Assembly (NCBI GenBank): GCA_036925085.1 | Contig: JAUPFP010000003.1 | Location: 12,055,675-12,119,674 of the forward strand | Reading direction: 5' to 3' | DNA: 64,000 nucleotides | Source of the DNA: Brachycybe producta | Lineage: Eukaryota > Arthropoda > Diplopoda > Playtdesmida > Andrognathidae | Shown here: piece after piece, positions 54,264-63,982 of the stretch | How positions within the stretch are numbered: position 1 is the first letter of the stretch | How the letters are laid out: every line of letters begins with the position of its first letter | The notes under the pieces: model-generated | Told to the model about the DNA's origin: nothing | What the model saw: only the letters and a program-made list of their open reading frames with translations | The model's database searches: none | Made by a program: the position numbers and the translations under genes

Positions 54264-56504
54264 TTGGAAGTAATCACCAGCAGCGGGACTTTTGAAAAAG
54301 TAAGAACTTTTAAACTCTTGAGAAATATGCCAGGTAGAGGCTCATGGAGAGGAGGCAGAATGATGTCTGCCTCTTCTAGTGAAGATGAGACGGAGAGTGG
54401 AACGGCGGGGACCGCTGAACCCCTCTCTCAATCTACCTGCCAGCTACAAAGGGCGGGCGCCGCCAGTGCGCCAATAACAAGAAGAGAGTCGCCAAACACA
54501 ATAGATAGGCGCCGCACCTCCTCCGAACCGGAGAATTTTCACCGGCGTGGGGAGAAGCGCCTAAAAGCAAGCTTCAAGCGACCTGCCAATGTCGGGCGCG
54601 AAGGGAAGCCTGCTGCTCCAAGCAGCATCGTCCCCTTCGACGTCACGACATCAAAACACTACTGGGAGGAGCGGGAAGACCGCATCGATATTAATACAAT
54701 GGCATGGGGGGTTAACCAGGCGTTCCGCGATAGCATCGCGCCTGGTCAACCCATTCCGGGTGGAGCTGAAGCAAGAGGGAAGCGTGGGGGAGGTGGATCT
54801 GTGCCCTCCCCCCTCGAAGACCTCCACTTGGAGATGCAGAGGGAGGCTGCCCTTCGCCAGGCAGCCAGAGATAAAAAGGAAGGGGAGGACAATCTGGCGT
54901 ACCTCCGTGCGGTTTGCGCCCGCCTTGTCGAGCTGGGCTTACCGTGTACGGCGCACCTCCCGAAGGAGGAGCTCCTGCGAATCGAGGCCCGACTCCAAGA
55001 AGCCGCCCGAGTTACGTCATCGGCCACGTCATCACCTCCATCCTCAAACTCGCCAGCAACCCTGACAACTGGCCTCTCCACATCTCCTTCTCCACCCATA
55101 ACGCCACCAGAGCCTTTCCAACACTGCTCACCGGTGCCGTCAATCACTCCGCCGCCTCCTCCTCATACACCATTATCGTCACCACCAACCTCCCGATGTG
55201 CCACGCCTCCACGCAGCGAGGCCGCCACACCAACTCCGACTCCAAAGCTACCTTCCATAGTGGTGGTTCCCCAACCTGTTCGTGTTCAGGTTCCCACTGG
55301 GGCTCGCCCCAAGGAGCCTCAACAGTCCTACAGGGGCCACCACTCTTCTCGAGACTCTCTTCAATGGCCACAACCACGTCGCTCTTCGCCACGTGGTTCC
55401 CATCTTTCGCCCCGACGCCGACCCGACGGAAGAAGTCAGCAGGAACAACGTGGTTCCTCTGGACGCGGCCCTCCGCCGCGTAATAACTTCGACCCAAGGG
55501 TCAGGCAAGACCTACAGGATCACCGAGTCCAACTGGACCGCGACCATCGCTATGAAACTCGGGGCCCTCCTACTTGGGTCCCGCGTCGCTCTCCTCCTCC
55601 GCCACCTCCGGGCCGCCCTTCTGGACAACCTACGCCTACACCTTTGATGCCGCCACCTTCCGCAGAGCGTGCCGCGTTCTTGAATAAACAGAAGGCCATC
55701 ACAAACCTTCTGCAAGACGTCATGCGACAGGGAGGTGACCCCATGGAAGCACTGGGCCGTGCACCAGGAAGTGCCAAGCCACTGGAGGCGCTGAGCAGGA
55801 AGTCGGCATCGAAGCGACTACGTCAGCGGGCCCGCGATATGGCCCGGTCCGCCTTGCGCCATGCCAGGCCTATCACGGGCGCATCAGTTTCTTTGGAACC
55901 TGCGGCTCCAACACCAGCCCGACCAGCCGCACCGCCCACTGTACCCCATGCCGGGGCTACTCTGGGGCGGTTACCGCTGGATCATCCGTTCCGTGCAGCC
56001 ACCTCCGGCGAGAGGTTGCTCAACAATCGGTGGGTCACTTGGCAGCGCGAAGTGCGCTCTGCCAACACCCTTTACATAGGACACTTCTCTTTGGAGGAAG
56101 GGTTTCCCCGTCTGGACCTCCCTCCCCGGGAGCGATATGTCGTGGGACTCTCCCGCCTAACAAGTGTCCTCATCACCATCGTCTTCCCAAGAAGACGGAT
56201 TGTTGAAACCACCAGTTTCGCCGGAGATGCCATCGATGAAGCCACGGAAGCCCTTTTGGGAGCTTTCGTCAACTCCGTCTTTAGACTGCCAGCTGGACAG
56301 ACGTTCCGTACCAGCCGTCACTACATTCCGGAACCGGATCCTCGTTACCGAATCGCCGTCTTATGGGACGCCGCTTGGGCTACACTGTACAACAAGTGGT
56401 CCTCCCGCAAGATTATCGGGGACCGGGACATCTTCAATATCTTCCACCGGGATCTACCTGACGACCAGGGACAATGGCTGTCTGCCGCATCCAGCTACCG
56501 ATGA
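54264..56504 (+). CDS. Element B third ORF, Arg/Pro-rich with conserved C-terminal domain
   Basis: 746 aa. The N-terminal part has Arg/Gly- and Ser/Glu-rich stretches; about 250-330 is Pro/Ser/Thr-rich; about 350-460 is Arg/Ser-rich (RRSSPRGSHLSPRRR) and could bind nucleic acid. From about residue 582 it has the domain shared with element A's third ORF (WQREVRSANT, EGFPRLDLPP, RYVVGLS, AVLWDAAWATL). No signal peptide or membrane span. Much longer than the element A version (340 aa), the extra part being N-terminal. Internal ATG codons near 54330 are alternative starts. Function unknown. Confidence 0.75.
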   Translation: MEVITSSGTFEKVRTFKLLRNMPGRGSWRGGRMMSASSSEDETESGTAGTAEPLSQSTCQLQRAGAASAPITRRESPNTIDRRRTSSEPENFHRRGEKRLKASFKRPANVGREGKPAAPSSIVPFDVTTSKHYWEEREDRIDINTMAWGVNQAFRDSIAPGQPIPGGAEARGKRGGGGSVPSPLEDLHLEMQREAALRQAARDKKEGEDNLAYLRAVCARLVELGLPCTAHLPKEELLRIEARLQEAARVTSSATSSPPSSNSPATLTTGLSTSPSPPITPPEPFQHCSPVPSITPPPPPHTPLSSPPTSRCATPPRSEAATPTPTPKLPSIVVVPQPVRVQVPTGARPKEPQQSYRGHHSSRDSLQWPQPRRSSPRGSHLSPRRRPDGRSQQEQRGSSGRGPPPRNNFDPRVRQDLQDHRVQLDRDHRYETRGPPTWVPRRSPPPPPPGRPSGQPTPTPLMPPPSAERAAFLNKQKAITNLLQDVMRQGGDPMEALGRAPGSAKPLEALSRKSASKRLRQRARDMARSALRHARPITGASVSLEPAAPTPARPAAPPTVPHAGATLGRLPLDHPFRAATSGERLLNNRWVTWQREVRSANTLYIGHFSLEEGFPRLDLPPRERYVVGLSRLTSVLITIVFPRRRIVETTSFAGDAIDEATEALLGAFVNSVFRLPAGQTFRTSRHYIPEPDPRYRIAVLWDAAWATLYNKWSSRKIIGDRDIFNIFHRDLPDDQGQWLSAASSYR

Positions 56505-56907
56505 GGCCAGGTCCGGCGGGATTACCCCCCCGTACGGTTCATGGACCCAGGATCCTCCCCACCCTCCGCAGCAGGGATAGCTGCGCGCCACATGTACTCA
56601 TGTGGTTGCCACCCATCCGGGTGGCATTATCGAAAAATTTATAAAAAAATAAAATACGTTGCAACTGTTCTTTTCTTTTTAGATTTCAATAGCGGCTCGC
56701 CACTCAGCGAGCATTAATTATCTTTGTTTCATGTTTTCAGCCTTTTCCAATTTTTAAGGGCGCTGACACTTCGGTGCCAGTGCCTTTCCATAACCACCTC
56801 TGTACACGGTAAGTCCTCAGCCACCCATGTCTCCCCGCTGCGTAACTTGAAAACCTTCCACCCTTGGCTGGAGTACGAGGACGTACTCCAAGCAAAGTTG
56901 GAGGGTA

Positions 56908-57595
56908 TGTAACACCCTGTAAATCGTGATCCCGCCAAAACCATAGCCTGGGGGGTAAACAACTCTCAACCGTCCCTCCCTCCTCTCTGACTCACCTTTC
57001 TGACTCATGCCCAAGTGGCGGATTGATACATAAAGGACCATGGTCACTTGGACCTGGTTACACCTCACAGGTGTACACAGGTCCAAGGTATAAAAGGACC
57101 ATGTTCCTCTTTGTTCCTCAGTTCTTTCCTTTGCCTGTTTTTGCGATACATTCCAAATCATGGGCCTGAGGATTTCCAGTTAGTATTTTACTATTCACCC
57201 TTGTATCTGTACTTCTTACAAGGAATGAATAAAAGTGTTGTAACAAGAAGTAGCGTTGTCTCTATGTCTTTATGTTAACAACTTCTCTTCAGAGGCCGGA
57301 GGTTTCATAGGGCAGGAGCTATACGATTCTCAGCAGCTACAACATCTTCTCTAGTCGGAATACCGATGGAGAAGATGTATATCAGCATCAACCGGAAGAG
57401 AGAGAGATGGCCGCCACTCTCCTGCATCGATTACACCCCCATGCAGAAGAGTGACTACAATCTATCTCCATCCAGCTCTCTCTACAGCTCGGATCTTCTC
57501 TGTGCAGGTGTCATACTGCTCAGAGAAGAAACGAAAAGTAGAAAATGTCATCTAAAGGTTGGTAATAAAATATTGGTTGATGTCAAAAGCTCACA
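56908..57595 (+). repeat. 3' LTR of element B
   Basis: Same as the 5' LTR apart from isolated changes (for example ACGTAAAGG versus ACATAAAGG). Palindrome 57047-57087, TATAAAA 57089-57095, AATAAA 57228-57233. Confidence 0.92.
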
Positions 57596-57645
57596 CAACT
57601 TTTGCCACAAAAGTGGGGGTAGACTTTCGTTTTTGGAAATTTCGT

Positions 57646-57710
57646 AAAACTTGAAAATGAAGTGACTTTTCCTGAGTCACTCAGGAAAAGTCACTTCATT
57701 TTCAAGTTTT
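57646..57710. repeat. Near-perfect 65-bp hairpin
   Basis: 32-bp arms (AAACTTGAAAATGAAGTGAC, then TTTTCCTGAGT) around a single central base at 57678. No mismatch seen. Lies 50 bp to the right of element B. Confidence 0.8.
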
Positions 57711-58440
57711 TTTTTTATGGTTTTACTGACTTATTTTAAATTTTAAAATTCGTTTTGGCAATCTTTGGGGTAAGTCTTGACAAGATTTTGAAAAGATATT
57801 TCTGGAGCTAATGGTCTCTTTAAAACACAATACCCACACCACATTACTCTTCTTTGCAAAACAAATGCAATGTTGTCATTTTCAATCTATAGTATTATGA
57901 AGTTTATTTATAAAATAACATTATGAAAAATACTTATACATCTTTTACAATTTTTTAAAACACATTTTGAAATTCTTCTAGTTTTTTTTAAAAAATGTGT
58001 TGTAATTATTTTTTTTTTTACATTGATTATGGTTTTCAGATGCAAAATCAAGAGAAACTTGAAAGTAGTTTAGAAACTAGAAAGACAACTGAAGATAACT
58101 CGTATTTTCATATGTGTACCTTTCAAAATAAACTTTTTATATGGAAAAGAATTTCATTTGCTTAAAGTTGGGTCAATTTCAGGGTAGAACAAAATTCTAA
58201 TTTTGATTTAAACCACGACTTAGAAAAAGCAGTACTTTCCATTAAATGTGCTATGAATGTGCTTGAAATGTGCTATTTAATTGTTTATTAACTATAATTA
58301 AAATTTTCTAGAAAACAAGTCATTTTCAAATTTAGGTTCTAGTTTTTACTGCTGAAATATGTAATGAGTATCTTATTTTCTTGCCGATAACATAATAAGT
58401 TCAATAACAAATGTATCTGTCTATTTTTTCTATTTTTCTA
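57711..58440. other. Intergenic, very AT-rich, no gene
   Basis: Long T- and A-runs. Nothing recognised. Confidence 0.5.
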
Positions 58441-58631
58441 TTTTATATTAAGCCAAGTCTGTCTGGTGATGTGTAACACTGTACAAACAACGACAAAAAC
58501 CTTCAAACAACACATGTGAGAGGGTGGGGGAAAGGGGAGAAGGAAACGTCCTTCATTGAGTGGCCTTCAGTATTTGAATAAAATAGTTAAACTAGAATGT
58601 CCCGTCATACATGAAGGGTTACCCCACTAGT
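58440..58631 (+). mobile_element. Short Helitron-like copy
   Basis: Begins TATTAAGCCAAGTCTGTCTG, like copy a, and ends GTCCCGTCATACATGAAGGG, TTACCCCACTAG. The hairpin is imperfect. The middle is deleted and there is no nested MITE. Confidence 0.55.
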
Positions 58632-60201
58632 TCTAATATAATTTGCTAAGGGCTGACTCACTCTATCTCTTTCTCCCTCAATCTTCTCCGGAAACTATAC
58701 ACTTTAGAATTGTGAAAATTAACCAGTATACACATCTTTAGACGGGCTTCTTCGCAGGCTACGTTAGAATTTACAATTTTTTTTCATTTACCTTATTTTT
58801 GTGAAAAATTATCAAATTTCACCAGAACCCCTGAAGTTGTAAAGTTGGCAGCCAGGAAAGCTTGCTTTATTGCATCACGTTTTTTTTTCAAAGAATAAGT
58901 TAACCCACTTGGGTTGTGGTAAAGGTCACATTTGATCTCACAATTTACATTGGTAGCAAAATTGGTTATGTCTTTGGCAGAGAAGTGAGTGTTGGTTCAA
59001 TCCATGATGTTAGAATCCTTCCACACTAGCCAAACTGATTTTCCTTTATAGTTCCTCACTGGGAACCTTTGGAGCTTCAGTACTCCTAACTTGGAAACCA
59101 ATAAGTCCTACAGTACTCCAAAGTATGGAAACCAATAGTCACTACAGTACTCCAAATTAATGGAAACCAATAGTTTCTATAGTACTCCAAAGGGAAACTT
59201 TTAGGCCTAACAGTACTCCAAAGGAAAGGAAACCTTTACCACCACAGTACCCCAATGATAGATTGCAAAAATCATCTTAGCTATCCTTTCTCAAGGTAGT
59301 TAAACAAGGTTCTTATCAAACACAGTCAGAACCACAGTACTCCAATGATTTGGAAACCAATGTTTCATACTTATGTTCTCTCTTAAGAATTCCTAACTAG
59401 TAGAGGATTCACTGATGAGAAGTCTCCAGTGTAGATGGCTGAAAAGCCAAAGTCCTAATACTTTTCTGAGCCAACTTGTGGCCATTTTATAGGAAATGGC
59501 CTCCATAGGCTTGCACTGGAGGCTTCCCATTAGTTAATGGTTAATTTACATAATTTGTAGACACATACATATTAAAATACACAAAGAACCATGCAGGATT
59601 TATGTTGGGGCATAGATTCTACATGTTTCTTCATCATACACATACAAAAAATTATTTTTTATTTTTACTTCCTGTCTGGGTTTTTTTGTGTGAACTGGGC
59701 TGTTTTGGTCTTGTTTGTTTGGGTTGCTAGGTGTCCTAGGGCTGAGAGGGGGGAATTTTGTTTATTTCCTCATTCTCCAGACAGTTCTCTTGTCTGGGTA
59801 TTTTCAAGAGAAGAGGAAGGGGGATAAAAGTAAACAGGGGTTATACAATGAAGGGCTGCTTAATAGTTAAGAAGCATAATGAATTTTAAGAAGAAGGAGG
59901 GGTAATAAATGGGATGCTTTAAGTTTAAATAGGGGGAGAATTCTGTTTCTTTAAAAGTATTTTGAGATAGGAGCATTTTTGCTTTTAAAAATTTATGTTT
60001 AGCCCACAGTACATAGGCGTATGTTTTGGATAGGCCTATTTCTTTCAAGTGGCGGTTTTTTCTTTTATTTGGTGGTTTGGGTAAAAACAAAACAGAAAAA
60101 AGGGGGGGGAGAGGAAGAAACTGGTTTAGTTATTCTATGTCTACACAAAAATAAAAATAAAAAGTTTGAGGTTTTGTTACCTGAATTCTACAGGTAACAT
60201 G
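58632..60201. other. Intergenic, with one tandem repeat
   Basis: No gene. Several short frames (for example 59591-59827) lack any recognisable family or codon support. The tandem repeat at 59045-59365 is listed separately. Confidence 0.45.
59045..59365 (+). repeat. Degenerate tandem repeat, about 45-bp unit
   Basis: Units carry ACAGTACTCCAA and GGAAACCAATAG in turn, about seven copies with variable spacing. Confidence 0.7.
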
Positions 60202-60906
60202 TGTGAGCTTTTTGACATCGACCATTTTGTTTTACCAACCTGTAGATGACATTTTCTCTACCTCGTTACTTCTCTGCATCGCGTGGTGACCGCACGGAGA
60301 AGCTCCGAGCTGCAGAGAGAGTTGGATGGAGATGGATTGTGGTCACCCTTCTGCATCGGGGTGAAATCTATGCAGCAGAGTGGCGGCCATCCCTGTCTCT
60401 TCCGGTCGATGCTGATATACATCTTCCCCTTTCGGTACACCGACAAGAGAAGATGTTGTAGCTGCTTAGGAATCGTATACCTCCTGCCTTATGTAGTCTC
60501 CGGCCTCTGAAGAGAAGTTGGTTAATTAAACATAAAGACCACGCTGTTTCTTGTTATAACGCTTTTAGCCTTTTATTCATCACTCGTATAGAAACACAGA
60601 ATACAAGGATGAATGACAAATGCTAACGGTGCGTCCTCATGCCCATGATGTGGTACGGATAAGATCAACGTAATACAAAGGCAAGGACAAGAACTAACTA
60701 CAAAGAGGAACACGGCCCTTTTATACCTTGGACCTGTGTACACCTGCGAGGTGTAACCAGGTCCAAGTGGCCATGGTCCTAAGTGTATTAATCCGCCACT
60801 AAAGCATGAATCAGATAAGTGAGTCAGAGGGGAGGGAGGGACGGTTGAGAGTTGTTTACCCCCTGGGCTATGGTTTTGGCGGGATCACGAATTACAGGGT
60901 GTTACA
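60202..60906 (-). mobile_element. Solo LTR of the element A/B family
   Basis: 705 bp. Starts TGTAACACC at 60906 and ends AAGCTCACA at 60202 on the minus strand. Palindrome and TATAAAA at about 60717-60765. Flanks CATG and TATG agree at 3 of 4. Moderately diverged, so of intermediate age between the young elements and the 1774 copy. Confidence 0.85.
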
Positions 60907-60950
60907 TATGAGAGGTCCTTGGTTCAAGTCCTGGCTGGAGTTTTTGTGTA
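60907..60950 (+). ncRNA. Possible tRNA-like B box (SINE or tRNA remnant)
   Basis: GGTTCAAGTCC at about 60922-60932 fits the polymerase III B box (GGTTCGANTCC), followed by a T-run. No A box or acceptor stem is seen on the left of the LTR, so at most a remnant. Confidence 0.25.
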
Positions 60951-61110
60951 TTAATTTTTTCAATGCAAGGCGGACTTACATGTATACCTTGATCAAGCAA
61001 AGTATTTGCTCGAAATGTTGTATAATGCAAAATATTCTCAATCTTAGATATTATATATATACTTTGTGTGAATGTCCGGTTGCATTTTTTATAAGCACCT
61101 TAATATTGTT

Positions 61111-61305
61111 ACAGGTATGTGAAGTCAGGGAAATACAGTCGTGTGCCCCGTCCTTTTATGACTGTCAGACCAAATATCAACCAATTGGAAATTGAAAAGG
61201 ACGGGGCATGTGACGTCAGACCACATAACAAAAGAATTAAAAGTTGCTGGCCCTCATAAAAAAGGCGGGGAAAACGACTGTATCTTACTGTCTTTACTTG
61301 CCTGT
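61111..61305. mobile_element. Hairpin MITE (ACAGGCA family)
   Basis: Arms pair through AATACAGTCGT(G/T)T(G/T)CCCCG. The 13-bp flanks CCTTAATATTGTT (61098-61110) and CCTTACTATTGTT (61306-61318) agree at 12 of 13, longer than the 9 bp of other copies. Confidence 0.75.
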
Positions 61306-61318
61306 CCTTACTATTGTT

Positions 61319-61410
61319 CGGGTTCTTGGATCGGGAGAGTGCAACATAAAGTTGACCACGAGAAAAAAGCGCTTCATTTTTTTGTAGTGTTATACACAGA
61401 CAGACAAAGC
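61319..61410 (-). mobile_element. Helitron-like body fragment, reverse
   Basis: Contains GGTTCTTGGATCGGGAGAG and GTTGACCACGAGAAAAAAGC, the reverse of the family body. It is cut by the GGGCAAATG element to its right, whose far side (61725 on) repeats the same words. Confidence 0.5.
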
Positions 61411-61414
61411 TTTG

Positions 61415-61705
61415 CCCTAAAACTATTTACCCTAAAGAAGCTTGCCCTAAAACCATTTATCCTAAAGGGACATTTCACCTGAAAGAACATTTGCCCTAAA
61501 GGGACATTTGCTCTAATGCGTAGTATAAATATACAGTAATTGGTTTTAGGGCAAATGTTTTTTTAGGGTAAATCGTTTTAGGGTAAATGGTTTTAGGGTA
61601 AATGGTTTTAGGGCAAATGATTTTAGGGCAAGTGGTTTTAGGGCAAATGTTCTATTAGGGCAAGTGTTCCTTTAGGGTAAATGGTTTTAGGGTAAATGTT
61701 CCATT
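61415..61705. repeat. TTTAGGGCAAATG-repeat element, copy 3
   Basis: Inverted blocks of GCCCTAAA units (61415-61515) and TTTAGGG(C/T)AAATG units (61540-61700) around a short centre, the same plan as copy 1. Confidence 0.65.
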
Positions 61706-61724
61706 TGTTTTTATGGCATGAATC

Positions 61725-62398
61725 GGGAGAGCGCAACATAATGTTGACATAATTGCTGGGCACAATTGCCTGTGATAAACTGTAGTTTAATTTTGCTACT
61801 ATTATCCCCTCCCCTTTTTATATTTGAAAGGGAAAATGAGTTTTTCATTTTCTCTGGTGTGCGCATGCGCGTCGTTTGTTCCTTTTTTACTTCTTTCATT
61901 TCAATTTCAGTCACCCCCTCCCATTTTTCCCCCCTCCACGTTTCTCTCTTTCTCCCCCACCCTTTCGAACCTTTTCCCCTTTCCAATTTACTATCATGGG
62001 TTTCTTGGATTGGGAGAGTGCAACAAATAGTTGGCCTTGAGAAAAAAACCGGTTCATTTATTCAAATTTATATAAATTCCGACGTGCTTCAATGGTTTTT
62101 GTTACTCCACACACACACACACACACATACACAGACCTGGGATATTATATATATATATATAACTAGTAGAGTAACCAGTAACCCGTCATAAATGATGGGA
62201 GCAAAATTCACAGGTAATTGTGCGCATGCGCGTCGTTTTTTCCTTTTTTACTCCTTTCATTTTAATTTCAGTCACCCCCTCCGCGTTTTTTCCCCCCCCT
62301 CTACACTTTCCAACCTTTTCCCCCTCTCCAATTTAATATCATGTGGTTCTTGGATGGGAATTTGGCTCCCGTCATTTATGACGGGTTACCCCACTAGT
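61725..62398. mobile_element. Helitron-like copies with 3' ends facing both ways
   Basis: A reverse copy (61735-62150) runs from the MITE arm through the GGGGATAAT and purine-rich blocks. At 62163 a reverse 3' terminus (ACTAG, then CCCGTCATAAATGATGGG) starts a short unit that ends at 62398 in a forward terminus (CCCGTCATTTATGACGGG, CCCCACTAG). The short unit thus has a 3' terminus at each side. (CA)n at about 62106-62128. Confidence 0.5.
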
Positions 62399-62418
62399 TA
62401 TGTAAGATTATCACACCC

Positions 62419-62464
62419 GTCGAAGATGGGCTTTCGTTCTATAGAACAAAAGCCCATCTTCGAC
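62419..62464. repeat. Short hairpin, 22-bp arms
   Basis: GTCGAAGATGGGCTTTCGTT pairs with its inverse, with one mismatch and a 2-nt loop. Confidence 0.65.
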
Positions 62465-63560
62465 TATAGTACTAAATAAAGAATTCATATAACCCACCTA
62501 CGGAATTCGGTAGTCTATATAATACTGTTGTAAACTACTTACAACACTATGGAATTATTTTTAATTACTAATTCTTCTATTGAATTCAGGTATCAGTGGC
62601 GACAGGTAGAACCGAACCGTTTGTACTCGGTTTGGAAGCTGTTTAGTCTGTTCGCTTTTCAGAATCGGTTTCCAAAAAAATCGTGATCAGATCGTGGATC
62701 TTGACAAACCATTTCCCGATATGCACTAGCAGATTTGCGCAGCAAATGATGTACAGATACGCAATATTGTACAGCACGTTAGTGTAATGTGCTGTGCAAA
62801 TCAGCTAATGCGTTTGAACCAATTCGTCAAGATCGACAAACTGATCAGAACCCGTTCCCAATAGAGCCCATATGCATTAGCAGATTTGCGAAGGGTAGAA
62901 CTGAACCGAATCTACCGAACCAGTTCTTAGCAGTGCAACCTATACTGGCGAACCGGTTCTGTCAGTTATAGTAATTGGCGTACCAGTTCTACCTGATCCG
63001 AACCGTTGACACCTCTAGAGACGGGAAACCTGCTTTCGAAAAATAAGATAGTGAGATCACTACCTCTTTTGCTCGTGGTGTGATCGTCTCGTTCTACAGT
63101 TCGAAGGACGTTCGCGTCTTAACCATGGAACACAAATTGTAGCGAACATTGCGAACAATGTTACATTACTGGCTCGGTTCGCCTTAATAGTTATGCTGAG
63201 CATTGTATCTAATCATTTTTTTTTAAATTGAATCAGATGATTTTGAATGGCGTATAGTCGGAAAGGACGTGTGGACTGGACAACTGTTCATCTTTTGGCA
63301 CAAAGTCAAAGACTTGGAACCATGTGAAGAGCGCGACGTTGAAGGCGATCCGAAACCTCCGGACCTTGGTGTGAAAATTAGTGTCTTTGATGTTAGAACA
63401 CACGAGGCGAAGGTTCGATTTCAAAAGTTTGTTCATTTTGTGCTGTTTTTTCATACATTGTTTCCATTGGGATGGAAATTTGAACTTTTTGAAAAGGACC
63501 CCCAAAATCCCCTCCCTCTTGGCCACGCCACTGAATCGAAATCATGTTTTTGGACACCTT
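62465..63560. other. Intergenic with hAT-end remnant
   Basis: About 63460-63535 ends TTGGCCACGCCACTG, a hAT-type terminus, and resembles 1320-1400. A repeated CATATGCATTAGCAGATTTG-type word occurs at about 62720-62890. The 97-aa frames on both strands at 63233-63562 overlap each other and I do not recognise them. Confidence 0.4.
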
Positions 63561-63594
63561 AATTTTTGTTTAACATTAGGTCTATGGTGTACTG

Positions 63595-63617
63595 CACCCC
63601 CCCCCCCCCCCCCCCCC
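63595..63617 (+). repeat. Poly-C run
   Basis: About 22 consecutive C. Prone to length error in assembly. Confidence 0.8.
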
Positions 63618-63649
63618 GTACACGCGCTAAAGTGTCTTTAGGCTCTTAA

Positions 63650-63765
63650 CATTACAATTACAAAAAATACTCTGCAAGCAGCCACAGAAGGATCCTAAGA
63701 TCCAAGTGCTGCAAGATGCATTGTCGATATATAATAACTACAAAACAAGAAAATGAAACAAGAAA
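63650..63765 (-). mobile_element. CR1 3'-untranslated remnant
   Basis: Resembles 5868-5965 (GCAAGCAGCC, GTCCAAGTGC/ATCCAAGTGC, GATGCATT). This is the 3' end of the CR1 family at 5876-10107, here without coding sequence. Confidence 0.55.
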
Positions 63766-63884
63766 CCTATGTTTTTGTGATACTCTCTTTTATAAAAAAA
63801 ACAAGGGATACAAGGAACCCTATAGACCTCCATTGCTTTAATATACACTTTCATATATCAAACAACCAATTTTCTTTCATTGTT

Positions 63885-63982
63885 ACATGCGTATGCACAT
63901 GTACACGCATGCGCGCAATGTGTACGCACATGTACACGCGTGAACGCATGTGTACCAACATGTACACACGTGCATGCCTAGT
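63885..63982. repeat. Alternating purine-pyrimidine tract
   Basis: Repeated words of the type ACGCATGTGTAC, GCACATGTACACGC and GCGCGC, almost continuous alternation of purine and pyrimidine over about 95 bp. Confidence 0.75.

Larger units (their letters stand above)
47342..57595 (+). mobile_element. Full-length Ty3/gypsy LTR element B: gag-protease and third ORF, no RT or integrase
   Basis: 5' LTR 47342-48029, leader, Gag-Pro ORF 50465-52846, 1.4-kb non-coding gap, third ORF 54264-56504, 3' LTR 56908-57595. Perfect 4-bp duplication CAAC (47338-47341, 57596-57599). The two LTRs are 688 bp each with at most a few differences, so it is a recent insertion. The sequence after protease, where RT, RNase H and integrase should be, holds no pol similarity. 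Both ORFs are nonetheless fully open. It diverges from element A inside the coding parts but not in LTRs, leader start or 3' untranslated end. Confidence 0.92.

Noticed and set aside
54589..55483. Overlapping frames of 158 and 189 aa inside element B's third ORF
   Set aside because: They are alternative-frame readings of the GC-rich 746-aa ORF, whose own frame is supported by the conserved C-terminal domain.
60907..60950. Functional tRNA gene
   Set aside because: Only a B-box-like word is present; no A box, anticodon arm or acceptor stem.
63233..63562. 97-aa frames on both strands as a gene
   Set aside because: Mutually overlapping, next to a hAT terminus and similar to non-coding sequence near 1320; probably transposon-derived.
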